NCBI GenBank assembly: GCA_013398295.1
Contig: VZSF01003314.1
Location: 108,754-172,753 of the forward strand
DNA length: 64,000 nt
Direction of reading: 5' to 3'
Source: Chionis minor
Lineage: Eukaryota; Chordata; Aves; Charadriiformes; Chionididae
Below the pieces are notes generated by a model that saw nothing but the letters and a program-made list of their open reading frames with translations, did no database searches and had not been told where the DNA came from. A program made the position numbers and the translations under genes. Of this stretch, positions 37,619 through 51,983 are shown piece after piece. How positions within the stretch are numbered: the stretch's first letter is position 1; the number at the start of each line of letters is the position of its first letter.

Positions 37619-37678
37619 AAAACCAAAAAAAAACCCCAAAAAACCCACAAAAACCCCAAACAAAACAGAACAAAACCT
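37619..37678. repeat. A/C-rich low-complexity tract
   Basis: Runs of A alternate with CCCC or CCC; on the minus strand this gives several G runs separated by T. It creates Phe/Gly/Trp-rich open stretches on the minus strand that are not genes. Confidence 0.8.
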
Positions 37679-40600
37679 AAAATCGAACCAAAAGATTCTG
37701 ACAGAGCAGAAATGAATTTTTGTGGGGGTTTTATTCCTTCTTTAAAAACTGTCCTTGTGTAGAATTTTGAATATATTGAAGGTCTTCCCAACTTGAAATA
37801 TCACTATCTTTTGTTAGGCAAAGTTCTGTTTTCCATCCAGGCCTAGACTTTATTATATACTTGCAATCACTGTCTTTCTCCAGTAGCTAGCAAATGGGGA
37901 AACTCGTGAAAGGATCTGCCCAGCATGACAATGGCTGCTGGTAAAGCAGGTCACCCCTCGACTCCAAAGCCACTTCTCTAATTACCAGATTTGAGAATGG
38001 AGGTCAGGTCAGCTTAGCCCACGTTCTCTTTTAGTGCACACACATCCTAGTCCTCAAAAGGTGAAATCACAGATCTGGTGGGGTGGCTGCCCACCCGCCC
38101 ACCCACCAACCTACCAGCATCTGTCACAAATCAACAGCAGCAAATTATCTCTTTCTCAAAAGTCAGCCAGCAGGTATTGACACTTACAAATTACTAGGCA
38201 GAGCCACATACTGTTTTTCTAATAAATACCAAGCAGGCGTCAAAACCACTGGCTCTGAGGTTGCTGGGCTTTTTTGGGGGTAAGTGTAATGTATATGGTA
38301 CATTCTAGGTCTTCTGGGCACATTATGAAAAACGCAACCCTATCCCTATGTATCTCAGTGAGAAAACATTGCTGCCATTTACATGTAAGATTACGGCACA
38401 ATGTGAAATGTGTGCTCTGAGTCTTCTTTTTCCCTGCTGATTTTCTTGCTTTGTCTGTTTAGCCCTCAAGTTCTTCACTTTCTGAAACAGAACTGGTATT
38501 TTATTATGTACGTGTTTGTACTGCACAGCAGGGACATGCATCCGAGTTGGAGCTGCAGAAATAAATAGAGTAATATAAATAAAATTCAGCATCAGCTGAT
38601 GTGTCAAAGGAAGGTAAATAAAATGAGCAAAAGGCAAACATGTACGCTTGGAAATAGTGCCTTAGAGCAACTTTTTGCTTTAGAATTGGGGTGGGTTCTT
38701 TATGATACAGCAGCATGTTCTTTATTACCTCTTGGAGCCAGCAGTGAGCTTTTGTGTTTGTTTTTGTTCTGCTCAGGGATTAATGTGGGATTCCACCCCT
38801 GCATGAATATTTTTACTCTGTTGGGTTAAACTTTTGTTTGCCTGTTCAGTTCAACTGACCAAACTAAATTAGCTGCTCTGAGAATACACTCAAAGCAAAG
38901 CATTTGTGTATGGTTTCTCTCATAAAAGTTTAATGCAGTGTATAATTAGAAAAGGTTGAGTGCTTCCATTAATTCTGCAAAGTTTTCTCACCCATTTATT
39001 CTGATAAACCTCATATTTTGCTGACAGAATGAATGTAGGCTAAATTAAAGGTGTGGGCAAAGACATGTATCATTGTACCCCAGAAACAACATCCCACAGG
39101 AAGGGAAACAAAGCAGGAGTTTTTGGGAGGCTCGGCTGACATTTGCTGTCCTCTCAGAACTTTAGGAAAGATGGAGCACTCCGTGGGAATGTTAAAGTCT
39201 GGGAATCCCAGATATGTGGTTAATGGAGTCGAGTGGTGTGCAGATCAGTAAGATGTCCCCGAGGAGTTGGTGCCTCTCTGTTTCTGTTGCAGATCGCTTC
39301 CCCTAATAGCACAGGCTGGGCAGAAGCTGCAAGGTTGCCACAGTCGTGTAGCAGCAGCAGCAGAAAGAAATTTGCAAGAGTTAATAGTGCTTGAGGCATC
39401 ATTAATTCCTAATGGGGCTTGAGGAGAACAATATTGTGGACATAGTCGCCTGCTTGAAAGCCCATACAGTCTAATCCCTCTGTGTACTTGTAAAAGTAGT
39501 GATGTAAAACTGCATGGGTCTGTTATTACATCTTCTACTTTGCTCTGTTTATCTCTTTTTATTGGAAAGCTGGCTAAAATTAGGCTTTCTCGGGAATTTA
39601 CAAAAAGATTTATACTTAGGATTATGGCTTCAGGACTCTGAATATTATGTGTATTTCTGCTGTACTTTGTGGTATTAGCAGCTTCCAATAAATCTTGGGG
39701 AGTACTATATAATTTCTTACTGAAATAATTTTAATACTGTTTCCAGACAGTATTGCAAACTTTAGAACAAAGCTAATGTGGAGCAAATTAGTCTGTAAAT
39801 ATGTCTTACAAGACTCACCCCCTCCCTTTTTAATTGTCAAATTTCAGTACGGGATTTAGCTGGAATGCATACATTTCCATATTTTAGTACACTAAGCCAC
39901 AAGGTGTCTTTAATACAGACACCTCTGATCATCTTAGGTTTAGTTAGTTCATCACTGGAGTACTAATCTGTGGAAGTTAAAAGACTTTGTACCTTTAATA
40001 AAAATTTCTAATAAGCAGACACTAAACGTGTGTTTAAATCATTTCAGTGCTCCTTGCTGCTTGTCCTGCCCTCTACGCTATCCTACTCTCTGTGCAAATA
40101 CAGGGGTACAAAGGATACAGAATTTAAGTTATGCATCTTTTGCATTTTTCCAGAAATAATAACTATATTACAATATTGCTGCAACAATATAATTCTGTTC
40201 CTTATACATAGATCCAAATCTTCTGAAGGGCCAGGGAAAGAGGGAGCAAGACTCTAGAGCTAACTGTCTGCCTAAAAAAAAAATTATCCACATTTTCCTA
40301 GAAGAAGTGGAACGTTAACCCACAGCCAGATGTCCTAACTGCTAGCTGTTTCTGTGAATCAGGTCTACGAAGTTACTCCAATGCTTTTAATTTGTAGCAG
40401 AGCATCTAGCACGTACGCTATAATAATCTCTGCCATGGTGCCACTGAAATTCATCAGGGATGTCAGGAATGGATTTGGCTCCACTGTTTGTTGGCCTTTT
40501 GTACTTTGTCAAAAAGATTTTCCATTGTCTGTTTCCCAAAACAGTTGTGTCTTTCCATAGAGGGCTGTGCTGAGTCCAAAGGAGAGGGAACAGATGCCTC

Positions 40601-41498
40601 ATCATCCACTCCAATTAAAGAATTTTTAGAGAGAAGGAAATCCTGCCATGGTGCCTGAGTCACCAAGCTAACATCACAGACCAGCATCTTGTTTCCATTG
40701 TGTGCTGAATTGATACTTCCTGATATAATTAAAATTATATCACTTTTTCTGCTCTTAAGCATGTGGAAAATTATTCTGTGTTCCTAGGTGCATTGTAATG
40801 GGTATCTTTTCTGAAATTTGGGGTAGAATTCGGAACAAGTTCTCAGTGCACTTTTTGAACAAATACTCATGCCCTTTTTGAACAATTTATCTGAAGCAAG
40901 TTTTGCGCCTCAGAGTTTTTGTTTAAATTTTAAAAAATTGCAAAGCAAAACAAAGCAAAAAATATTTTAAAAATCCCAAAGCCCTACTCTTCATGATTGT
41001 AAAGAAAACCTTAAAAATATGTCCCAGGCTTGGTTATATGATGTTATTCAAGAACAACTATTCCTGAGTAACTCCGTATGTGGGTGTTCTTATTCCATAA
41101 TTAGCATGACTCCCATTTTTAGCTTAACTTCTTTTCAAAGTGCAGTAAGTTGAGCAAGAGCATGGCAGTTTGGGAAAGGAAGTTAAATTTTAAATGATCC
41201 TCCAGAAGAATGCCTTGCTGTCTTAGTAGCGTAGTCAGTACAGGATACTTTGAAGAAGGAAGATGGAGAAGATCATACCAAACCAACATCAGCCCAAAGT
41301 GGTGACATTATTTTAATGGTTGCAGTATAGAGCTAGTAATAAGTCATGTTTTTTATTTTTTTATTTTTAATACAAATTTACAAATACGCAATATGGACCA
41401 TGAAGTTCAGGTGGGAAGTGCTTTAAACTGAAACATATGCAGTGAGCCATCAACAGGGGCAAGGGAAGAATTTTACCCCTTCTTGATAAAAGGAGCTC

Positions 41499-42582
41499 TG
41501 TGGTGGGTTGACCCTGGCTGGACACCAGGTGCCCACCAAAGCTACTCTATCACTCCTCTTCCTCAGCTGGGCAGGGGGTGGAAAATATAATGAAAGGCTC
41601 ATGGGTCGAGATGAGGACCAAAAAGATCACTCACCAGTTACCGTCATGGGCAAAACAGACTCGACTTGAGGAAATTAATTTCATTTATTACCAATCAAAT
41701 CAGAGTAGGGTAATGAGAAATAAAGCAAAATCTTAAAACACCTTCCCCCCACCCCTCCCTTCTTCCCAGGTTCAACTTCACTCCTGATTTTCTCTACTTC
41801 CTCCTCCTGAGTGGTGCAGGGGGCCAGGGAATGGGAGTTGTGGTTAGTTCATCATACTCTGTCTCTGCTGCTCCTTCCTCCTCAGGGTGAACACTTCTCA
41901 CGCTCCTCCCCTGCTCCAGCATGGGTCCCTCCCACAGGAGACAGTCCTCCATGAACTTCTTTAAAGTGTGTCCTTCCCATGGGCTGCAGTTCTTCACAAA
42001 CTGCTCCAGTCTGGGGCCCTTCCACAGGGTGCAGTCCTTCAGGAACTGACTGCTCCAGCATGGGCTCCTCTCTCCATGGGGCCACAGGTCCTGCCAGGAG
42101 TCTGCTCCAGCGCAGGCTTCCCCACAGGGTCACAGCCTCCTTCAGACATTCACCTGCTTCAGCACAGGGTCTTCCACAGGCTGAAGGTGGATGACTGCTC
42201 CGCTGTGGACCTCCCTGGGCTACAGGGGAACAGCCTGCCTCACTGTGGTCTTCACCATGGGCTGCAGGGGAATCTCTGCTCTGGCAACTGGAACTCCTTC
42301 TTCACTGACCGTGGTGTCTGCAGAGCTGTCCCTCTCACATATTCTAACTACTCTCTTCTGGCTGCTGTTGCGCAGCATGTTTTTTCCCCTTCTTAAATAT
42401 GTTCTCACAGAGGCGCTACCACCGTTGCCGATGGGCTGATGAGCCTTGGTCAGCAGTGGGTCTGTCTTGGAGCCATCTGGCATCAGCTCTGCCAGACATG
42501 GGGGAAGATTCTAGCAGCTTCTCATAGCAGCCACCCCTGTAGCCCCTCCACTACCAGAAACTTGTCATGCAAACCCAATACA
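41499..42582 (-). mobile_element. Solo LTR, minus strand, repeat-rich family A (copy 2)
   Basis: The 1,084-bp sister of the LTR at 7900-8894. It has the same TGTGGTGGGTTGACCCTGGC start and an intact CAAACCCAATACA end. The minus-strand TATA-like CATATTTAAG is the complement of 42392-42401 and AATAAA the complement of 41684-41689. Flanks AGCTC (41494-41498) and AGCTG (42583-42587) give a 5-bp target duplication with one change. It is longer than copy 1, mainly from a different number of internal repeat units (about 41905-42290). No gag, pol or env sequence adjoins it. Open stretches of 67-142 codons on either strand come from the LTR itself. Confidence 0.88.
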
Positions 42583-45500
42583 AGCTGTTAATTAGCCAGT
42601 CAAGCACAGGACCTGATGCCTCGTCTAGCAAAGAGGTATTTTTCAGCTCCAAGGGAGTGAAACAGTGCTTATTTTAACAATGTGGAAATGGTCAGCTGAC
42701 GTGGTGGATAAAGAGGAAGAAAAAACATTTTATGACCTCTGGCAGGATTTTAAATGGGAGGTAGCTTATAGAGGGTATAATTCTCCAGCACAATAAGACG
42801 CTTTTTAATCATTGTTACCCGAGATGTGTGTGTCACTGAAAGAGGGGTCCTTTTGTCAGGAAAATCTGCAACTATTCAACTGTACCATGAAAGAAAGATT
42901 TAGTAGAAAGATACTCTTATGTGTATCTTTAACTTGTTTTGTCCTAAGAGTGCTTTTGAAGTAGCTGGGTAGCAAGAAGACTTTCCACACCCGGAACTGT
43001 GGTGCTTCTAAAGCTATCACACCTATAAATTGGGGCATCAGGGACATTGGAGCAAGCGTGTGTATGTTCTGCATTTATCCAAGGGGCAGCAGTTGTCCCA
43101 TCCAGGTGGAGAGCATGTATTACTGGGGTGTAGAGAGGAAGAAGGGTTTTCTGGTGATGGGTTAGACCTGATGGCAGAACTCATTGACAAGCAGAAAAAT
43201 ACTGGCGAGCACCCTTGGACACTGGCTGGCCCAAGAGGAGTTCATTACAGCCAGCAACTGCTCTTGGCTGGCACAAACTGCAATTTCAGCACCTCTGGTT
43301 TGCTGGAGCAGTAAAAAATATAAGTATCACAAAGCACAAAACACAGTCTCCATGCCCCAGTGTGCAAGCCACACAAGAGTGGTTATAGGGAAACACTTAA
43401 CCCTCAACGCACAGGACAGAGGTATGTATAGCAAAGGGAAACTTTCAGAGTCTGCCTCAGTCGCTTTATCGAGTCTTCGGAGACTTTGTGGTGGTTTTCC
43501 TGGGTTGACTGAAATTGGAAGCAACTGTCTGCTGAAGTGTTGAAACAAAACAAAAGGATCCTTTGTGAAAATAACACAGCCAAAAAATCTGAAAAACACT
43601 GCCCCTTGTTTTGTGAGACTCTGTACTTCCTCTTCATGCATGAAACATTAAAGGAGTTAACGTTGCTTAGAAGTGAGGAGCTCCATACGGGAGTAGGTTT
43701 TATTTTTGTATCAGTTTGTTCTTCTTTAGCATATTTGAATTGTTTACTTTTTCCTGTTTTCTTTCTGTTGCCTGGAAACATTTAATAAGTTGTCAGCAGT
43801 ATAACATTGGCTGATTTAAGGTTCAGCGAGAATGGGTTTTAACACAAAAGCTTATAGTTTGTTTTTCAAAACACCTCAAGAATATTGAATTAAAGGGTTT
43901 TTTGCTTTGTAGTTTTTGAGCAACTAGGAATCAATTTTACTAGGACAACAGCATTGAATGCACTTTTCCAGTAAAATCAACTTCTTGTCCTTGACCCTGT
44001 ATGGACTGCTGAGGCAAAATTCCTCACTGAAACCATTATCCCATTCTCTGAGAACCAGACTGATGCCATTGCATGTTTTACATGTCACTAATTCAATACA
44101 GATTTTTTTAAAAATTGCTCTTTCAACTTTCAACTTTATTTTCTGATTTTGGTCTCAGAAAGCTGAGGTATCTGCGATGTGTTAGGTCTGTCAGGACTTT
44201 GACTCTGCAAGGTTTTGAACACTTCCCTGAGGCACACTGTTAACTCCCATTAGAGTTTATGAAAGTTAATGATGAAAAGTGTTTGACCAGCATTGGTATT
44301 TCTGCAATACTGACCATGGGACTCAAGTCATTCAGTGTGAAGTTGCACCATGTCAGACACATCTGCAAAGACTTCATGTGTGGCATTTTAAAGTAAATAT
44401 CCCATCAGCACTTTTAAATGTCTGGTTTGATATGCGGGAATCTCCAACAGGAATAACTAAGCCTAAAGTAGGATAATTGAAATGACTTGGTTATATGAAA
44501 TTGTTTCCAGGACAATTCATGTTAATGATCGGTCTCAGTTAATACCTATCTCTAAATGTTTATTTTGCTTATGGGACTGTTTGAAACATGTTGGTATCTC
44601 TTCTCTAACTGTAAACCACTGCTTATAGGTGAAAGAATATTTATAGGTTCACAATATCATAAAATCCTCACTATTTATTTTTAAGTAGTTTAGTTTCAGA
44701 GTATTTCACGCTTATGTCCTGACTATATTGTAACTCATAAACCTTCACTACTACTTCTGCAGTGGTATTTCCCTAATTAAATGAGCTACCATGATGATCT
44801 TCTGAAAAGTTCAAGCTGAACAAGCAAGCTGGCCAACAGTTGTTCTGATACATGTTAATTGGTTGAGATGAAACGCAGTGCTGAGAACTTTCTGACGTCT
44901 CATTTTAAATAGAGTTTCATGTGTGTTTTATGTCTCAGTTGTTCTGAGAGCCCTCTCCTCTTAGTCCTGGGGATGATCATATACATAGCTATAGCCCGTT
45001 TTGAATTTACAGGAAAATCTTGGAATAAACAGAATGCCACATGCAGTAATGGGGAACAAAGAAGCAATAGCAGAGAAAAGACTGATGGCAAATATTGAGA
45101 AAGAGCCTGCACCCTTCACAATGGTACTATTCATATATATAAATCACGTGCTTATGTGTTTTTCTGCATCTGGGCCTGCCTGCACAACTGGGTTTCTTTG
45201 AAGCGGCAAGCAAGTACAAGAAAAAGCAGAACACAAACTTAGACTCAAATTCCTCTGGTGGAAGGTATAGTTGGTGGAAGGCCCCCCAAAACAGAAAGTC
45301 AAGAACTGTAAAGGAGAGCTGTAAAACACCTGGAAAAGAGAAGAGTAGAACGTGACTTTGTACAGTGGCGGTTTAGTGTTAGTATTTAAAATCGAAGATG
45401 CTTATTTGGTGAGCTTGAAGGCTCATTTTCCACCTTCTATTAATCTTTGGTTGTATTTTAAGAGAATGGGAGTGGATGTGGACTAAAGCCCTTCTGAGGT

Positions 45501-48500
45501 AAAGAGCAAGGCTATTATTTTGGTCGCTGAGGAGGCTGAGTCCTATTTCAGTGCAGAATAAGGTTTTGAAAGCTTTTGTAAGAGTGCATTATGAAACTCT
45601 GAATTGGTAATGGGGACTTGAAAGATATCAAAGGTATGGGGTGTGGTAACAGATTGGTGAATATCCCATGTAGAACTAACGTGCATGTGGGTCACAGCAG
45701 ATTCCCTTCAGATCTGAATGGTGTTAATATGCAGAAGGCAGAATACAGCTTGTTCATCTGCTGGATCAGAGATCCTGCTACCTTGCTTAATCTGTTGCTT
45801 AATCTGTTCTTTTGTCAGGTAGCCAGTTGGCAGCCTAAGCTCTGTGCCATATTTTTCTTATTTTTAACTTTAGTGTGTCACATACTAAAAATATGAGAGG
45901 TGTGGAAATAAAGTTGCAGCTTGGTCAGTTTCATTTTGAAGCAGATCATTCACTTGAATGGAAAATTAATGGCTATTCTAAACATATTTTCTACTACACA
46001 GATATACATGGAAATAGAACAGCATTTGTTGATGATATATTACTATCATCTACAGATGTGGTGAAACAGTAAGATGATTGGATTAATGTGTAAAATACAA
46101 TATTTGAGCCCAACAGATCTAACAAACGTGACACTGTGCTTTATCTAATGAGTGTAACTGGAATCTCACACGAGATTAGAGAATGCAGTGCTTTGTACTG
46201 CAGAATCTTCCACTCCTGTTCCAGCCACATAGCCATAATCATAAGTCACTCATGACAAAAATCATTGATCTTAGTTTTCTGACAGCTTTTGTTCACTGTT
46301 CCTAGGAACTGTTTTCTATCTTTTCTCAAGAGGGCATTTACAATTTAAGCTCCCTCTCTCTGCTTGTTTATTGTGTACAGTGCCATTCATTTGCTGAGTG
46401 ACCGCGGTGCCAAGTTCCAGCTTGGCATTTGTGGAACATTTTCCTTTCAGTCCCTTGAGAATACATGCTTTGGCCTCTCTGAAGCCAGCAAATTCTCAGC
46501 ACTCTAATGAAGTGGCGTGGTCTGGGCTGAAGTGGACAGAAATGCTACCAGCATCTGTCTCAGTGGTTGTGACTACAACACGGCACAAACGATGAGAGTT
46601 ATGGATGATAGCTTTTGAAAGAAAAAATATAAAGGAAGGCTTATTTTTTTCTCATTCTGTATTTGAATAAAATCTCTCTAATTGCATGGGTAGAGCAGTA
46701 AAGTTTTCTGGTACAAATAATACCGTATAGCAGTCTCTTAAGAGAAGAAAAAATGTGCAGCAGTAGGCTAGATTTGTGAAAGATTGAGTAGTTCTGCTCC
46801 TGTAAAACTGGCCTTTTACAATCCATCATATGGTAAGCCAATATAAAGGCAACAGACCTCATTTACAAACTGGGAATTCCCAGTGTAGTTGCTTTCCAAA
46901 CAGGGTACCCAATCAAAAGCATTTGCTATCAATTCTGCTAATTGACAGTGCCTTAAAACCTTTTATTCTGTTACTTGGAGGCAACCTGAGGACAACCACC
47001 ATCATTGAGAAAATATTGATTTTTCTAGGATATCCTGTGTTTGTTCTGCAAATTGCAAATAGACACAGAATACAATTTATACCATTGTGAGAAGAAAGAA
47101 AGTGTTGTGATTACGCCTGGAATCTGTGTTCTTTTAACTCTTCATTGCTCAATTTTTGTAGGTGAAACCCCCCCCCCCATATAAAACTGTCCTTTAAAAC
47201 ACAGCACTAGGTCAAGTTTTACTTTGTTAAATCTGGCCAGCATCCTGCCATTACAGAATGAGTCTATGAATAAGCGTACAGGGTTTAACCAGGCAGAGGC
47301 TTTAAATCTATTAATTCATTTTGACGTGCCTAGCTTCCGCCCATCCTCCTTTAGAACAGAGTCACTGGTCTGTTAGGTCTCTGAGGACTAGCTTGTGTGC
47401 TGGCAAGTAAATCCCATGCCTTCTTCTAAGTTAGTAATGAGGAGAGACAGGGCAAGAAGAGCCAGAACAAATCTCCATTAGGATTAGACAACCTTGTAGC
47501 TGCTCAGTAAAAGCAAAAGCTGTCTGGTCAGAGCCTGAATAGGCAGAAGGATAAGGAGCTGCTGCTGAGCTGACGCTGGGTGACACAGTTCTCTGGGGTA
47601 GGGGCAGGGAGCTGATTTTGCTGGAGGTGTTTTTCAGTAGTAAGCGTGGGACTGTCGTCTTAATTCCATGTCTGTTGTACTGGCCCAGGCTGCCTCCAGC
47701 TCACTGCTGCCTGCCTGTTCTCATCTGCTCCCGGCTCGTCGGGGTTCACAGCATCACAGCCCTTTTCTCCTGGGACGCTGGCAGGCCTCTGGGAGAGTCT
47801 TCATCTGGTATGGTACAAAGGCAAGTTCACATCTGCCAGTACAGCTGAGCTGCTCATTCTTCCGTGCGTTTGCACGGTCTTTAGCAGTTGCCTCAGTGAA
47901 GAACCCATGTTTAGTCTCCCTTGAAGAAGAATTATGAGATAGTGCCAGAGCAAATAAAGAAGAGGGGTACTTTGGTCACACTATCAAGCCAGAAGGAGGG
48001 AATTGGGTTCTCACTAAAGGGTCTGTCTCCACCATTCCAGCACAGAGCCTTTGGTGATGCTCCCAGTGCCCCGCTCTAGTTAGGAGACAGGCTTGAGTTT
48101 CAGATGCAGTGCCATGGCCTGAACAGTTTGGGGACTGCATCTTACAACACCATCCATAGTCTCCTGGACAATGCCAATTTACATTGGCATAACATGGAAT
48201 AACATTTGCCTCCTTAGAGCATTACGGGTTACCCTGAGAAGTGTCTTTAGCTGCCCTCTGACAACTGACAGCTGCCTACTGGGAATGATGAGCTTCCATG
48301 CTGCAATGAGCTCCACCTCTGGTGATATTTTAGCTCCTGCATCAATTTTACAAGCATGATTCCCAATAATTACCTAGGTGTTGGGGTTTTTTCTGAAAAA
48401 CATGAGTTAAGTACTTCAGAGGCTTTCAGTCCTTGCTTCCCGGCTGCGAAGGGATGGGTTTTCTCTGGAGTTTTTTTTCCGAAATTCGTGTAGAGTAGGA

Positions 48501-51500
48501 ACATAGTTCTCAGTGGTGCTGTATCATATAACATTTGGCTGATACTCTGGGGCTATTTCTGGTAACTGCAACAGGAGTTACAGTGTCAGGGGAGGTCTAT
48601 TATATGTTCTAATAAAATAACTAGTAATCTGATGCAGACTACCTGAATAGCAGAGATTTGGAACCTTTCACCTCATTTGTGGCATATATATTAAAGAATG
48701 AGCTCTGTGCTTAACAGAGATTATGCAGGGATTACAAAATGTAGAAACTGTAGTTGCAAAAAGCAGTTTTATTCAGCAGCAGATTATTGTCATTTTACTG
48801 CACACTTATGAAAAACTGGAGTTTCTAGTTCAAAGATACAGAAAAACAGACTCTAGCAACCTGTAGATATCAGCCTACATAGAAATACAGCATTTCAGTT
48901 TAAAAAAAAATGTGAAAAAGCATTTATCAATGCATTTGAAATGAATATAATTTACATAGTGTCACAAAGCCGTCTGCAGTTACTTCAAAAATATCTAATT
49001 TAGAGAGGGCCCTGCACTTGGCAAGCTATCCAACAAATATGATAAACCAATCCAGATAATGGATAGTTGATGTACACGTGTAGGGACTGTGCAAATATGC
49101 TAGTCCATCCATGATGGGAGGCTAAGCAAAAAGAAACATGTTATTTAAGGCAGAGATGTATCACGTGTGTGACTTTTTTGAAGTGAACAGACAAAAGAAC
49201 ATAACATATTCATAGACCCATATATGACTGACACTTATTTCACTTGTATCTTGGGAACTATGGCTTTATCTGTTCCGTTGATGCTGTTCTGCAAAAGAAA
49301 TCTGCTTCAGCTTATTGATTAGTTCATCCTGCACCAACCTGGGAGTAGTTAATTGTACATCTGCATAATTAAAATTGAATTGTACAGATGGGTATGAGTG
49401 ATCCTGCCCCAAAACAGGCAACCGAAAAAACATTAAGATCCCCTGATTTATTGTAAAACGTGGGAGATTTTAGGGCAAAGAAAATAAAATCCAAACAGTA
49501 AAACAAAACACAAAAAAAGGTATCAAGATGGAACGCTACCATGGGGAAAGGAAGCAAGAAGATAAATCTTCAGTGGAATATTGATTTTTGTACACAAAGA
49601 AGACATCACACAGGGTAGAGAATATTTAACCAAGAAGACAGCAGAAAAGAAATGCACTTCCATCAATCCCTTAAGGAAGCTGCAGTCACCTAAGCAGAAC
49701 CATAAAAAAGACTACAAATATCTTCCCTGATAAAATGTATCCTGAGAGAAAGGCTGGGCAATGTGTTTCTTATTTTTGTGATAATTTACTTTGGGGTTGG
49801 CAGTGAAAATGTCACTGTTTTTAGGAATCTCCTTTTTCTCCACTTGAGTATGTTTAAAAACAAATGAACATGATTAAATGAGTTAAAATTTAATATACTT
49901 TGAAGATAAATCACCTCTGGATGTTTTTAGTGAGGAGAAAAAATTTCCATTTTAATCTTCTTAGATTTCTTTCTGTTTTTTACCACCTTTTCCTTAGGCT
50001 GTTTACTCTCCACATATTAAAGAGAAGGATAATGAAGGTTTTTAAACAGGCAGGATCCATGCTTGTCTCCTTAGAACGGAGCTTCTTTTCCTGGCTGATG
50101 TTTTTTTCTGAATCCTGCTTTCTGACTAAGGTAGTGTTCACCAGCAGGAAGGAGTTAAAGGACAGCCCAACAACTCAGGGCTAATCTTGAGGTAGAAGCA
50201 ATAAGAGACTTGAGAAAGAGGGAAGTGGTGGCAGCATTTATTTTGCTTCTCTGTAATTATCAATTGAGCATGACTGGGCCTGAGCTGTTAATAAATATGA
50301 GTGGTTTATTGGATGGTATCGAGGTATTTCAGAAAGATCAGCTTGCGCATGTTGAACGGAAGCTCCCAAACTCTGTGGCTCCCCAACAGGACAGGGTGAC
50401 AGTCTGTGGCTGGCCTTTGATGCATAGCTAAATAATCCTGAAAATAATTTCAAAAATGGTAGATAAGTGAGAAAAGCTCGTGTACTATTTCCATGCCTAA
50501 GGTGCTAGCCCACATAGGGAAGGCCTGGCTAGAGTCGGTCGAACAGGAATCTGTTCTCAAAATGAAAAGTGGCTATAGAATGGCAAATTGGTTTGATACT
50601 GATGCTACATTTCTACTCAATCCTAAGCAAGTTTTTACACGTATTCTCCAAGCTATACGGGGCTTGCCTTGTCTTGTTGTGGCTTGAAATAGGTTCTTGT
50701 TACATAACTTGAGTGTCCTAAGTCTGCCACATTTATTATTTGCTGCCGTACCTTTCTGAATAAGAAATTGGTAACTTAGCTTCAGATTATGTTACTGTCT
50801 TTGACTGATTTACAGACTTATATGTGATACCATGGATTCACGAGTCAGCCTTTATTGTAAGAGTGTAATGACTCAGTTTGGGCCTGGGAGCCAGAGAGCT
50901 AAATATAGGACATAGCATTAGAGCCTGGTACAGCTGGGGGAAAAAAGTCTATTTTGGGACTTAGGAAAAGTCAGTTTGGAACAGAGGTGCCTGGAGCGCT
51001 GAACCACTAACTTCACTCTGCTCTCATTTGAGAGGTAGCACTGCGGAGCTGGTGGGGACAGAGAAAAGCGCGGGAAGATAAAACAGGGAGAGGAAGAGAT
51101 GGAAGAAATGGACACTGAAAAGGAACTGATTGTCAAGACTCTTAGCTGGTTATTCTAGGCACTGGTGCAGGATGTGGGCTAGAAAATGTCCAATCCTGTA
51201 GGAAAGTGGTGGTGTAGCACTGCAAATACCTGGGGTACCAGCCCTGAGCTATGCACAGGCGTTCCCAAGCTCCAGTCTTAGTAGGAGAGCAGAGAATCCC
51301 CACTGTCCCCATCTTTGGCTCTGTGGAGGTACTACCTACAAGCAGCTTTTAGTTTTGGAGTACTTCTGTAGTGCTGATGCAAGGCACTCTCCTCCACATG
51401 GTGAAGTACCTTCTGTTCCTAAGACGCAGCAGTGCTGGGGCAGCCTGTTTCACAGTGTTGAGGAGCGTAGCTCACTGCGACCAACTGCTTGGTGGTATCC

Positions 51501-51983
51501 TGCCTTCCTGAAAAGTGCTCCAACAAAGCTTTTGGAGGAGTTCAGCGTGCTGGAGGGGAGCATCCTGAAGTGATGCTGTTCTATATAAAAAAAACCAAAA
51601 GTCACAGCATATCAAACTGCCCCAATTGCAAGGGTTCCATGCTGAGACAATAAAATAGCATATGGGTCTAGCCATATGTATTCCATTTTTATGATCAGTT
51701 TGTAACCACTTCACTATTTTTCATAGATACTTGTAAATAAATTGTGGATCTCTCAGCTCCACTAACTCAACCGAAACTGCTGAATAAGAATGCTTCTGAA
51801 AGTATTTTTCAAAATTGGAGCACTCTTTCAAACAGCAGAGTTAAAACAAGAAATAGCTATTGTTTTCCTGCTATTAGCTATGTTTTTTAACATTGAACAG
51901 GCAGCTGGCAAGAGCAAGTTTTTCATGTGTGAAAGGGCAAGTCCGCCCCACTCCATCTCATCTCACCTCTCACCATTCAGTGA
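42583..51983. other. Intergenic, no gene recognised
   Basis: About 9.4 kb of ordinary AT-rich sequence. Open stretches of up to 125 codons occur on both strands near 43.2-43.8 kb without recognisable domains. An 11-base C run is at 47168-47178. No transposon or RNA gene recognised. Confidence 0.7.

Larger units (their letters stand above)
34256..41498. other. Intergenic, no gene recognised
   Basis: About 7.2 kb without supportable exons. The longest open stretch (minus strand, 39245-39688, 147 codons) has no recognisable domain and no flanking gene structure. Noted: a perfect hairpin at 35585-35609 and an A/C-rich low-complexity tract at 37619-37678. Confidence 0.7.

Noticed and set aside
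37476..37791. A hydrophobic Phe/Gly/Trp-rich membrane peptide on the minus strand
   Set aside because: It is the translation of an A/C-rich low-complexity tract.
39245..39688. A 147-codon minus-strand open frame as a gene
   Set aside because: No recognisable domain, no convincing splice context, and composition like the surrounding noncoding DNA.
41794..42483. Several 67-142 codon open frames as genes
   Set aside because: They lie within the second family-A LTR and mirror those of the first copy.
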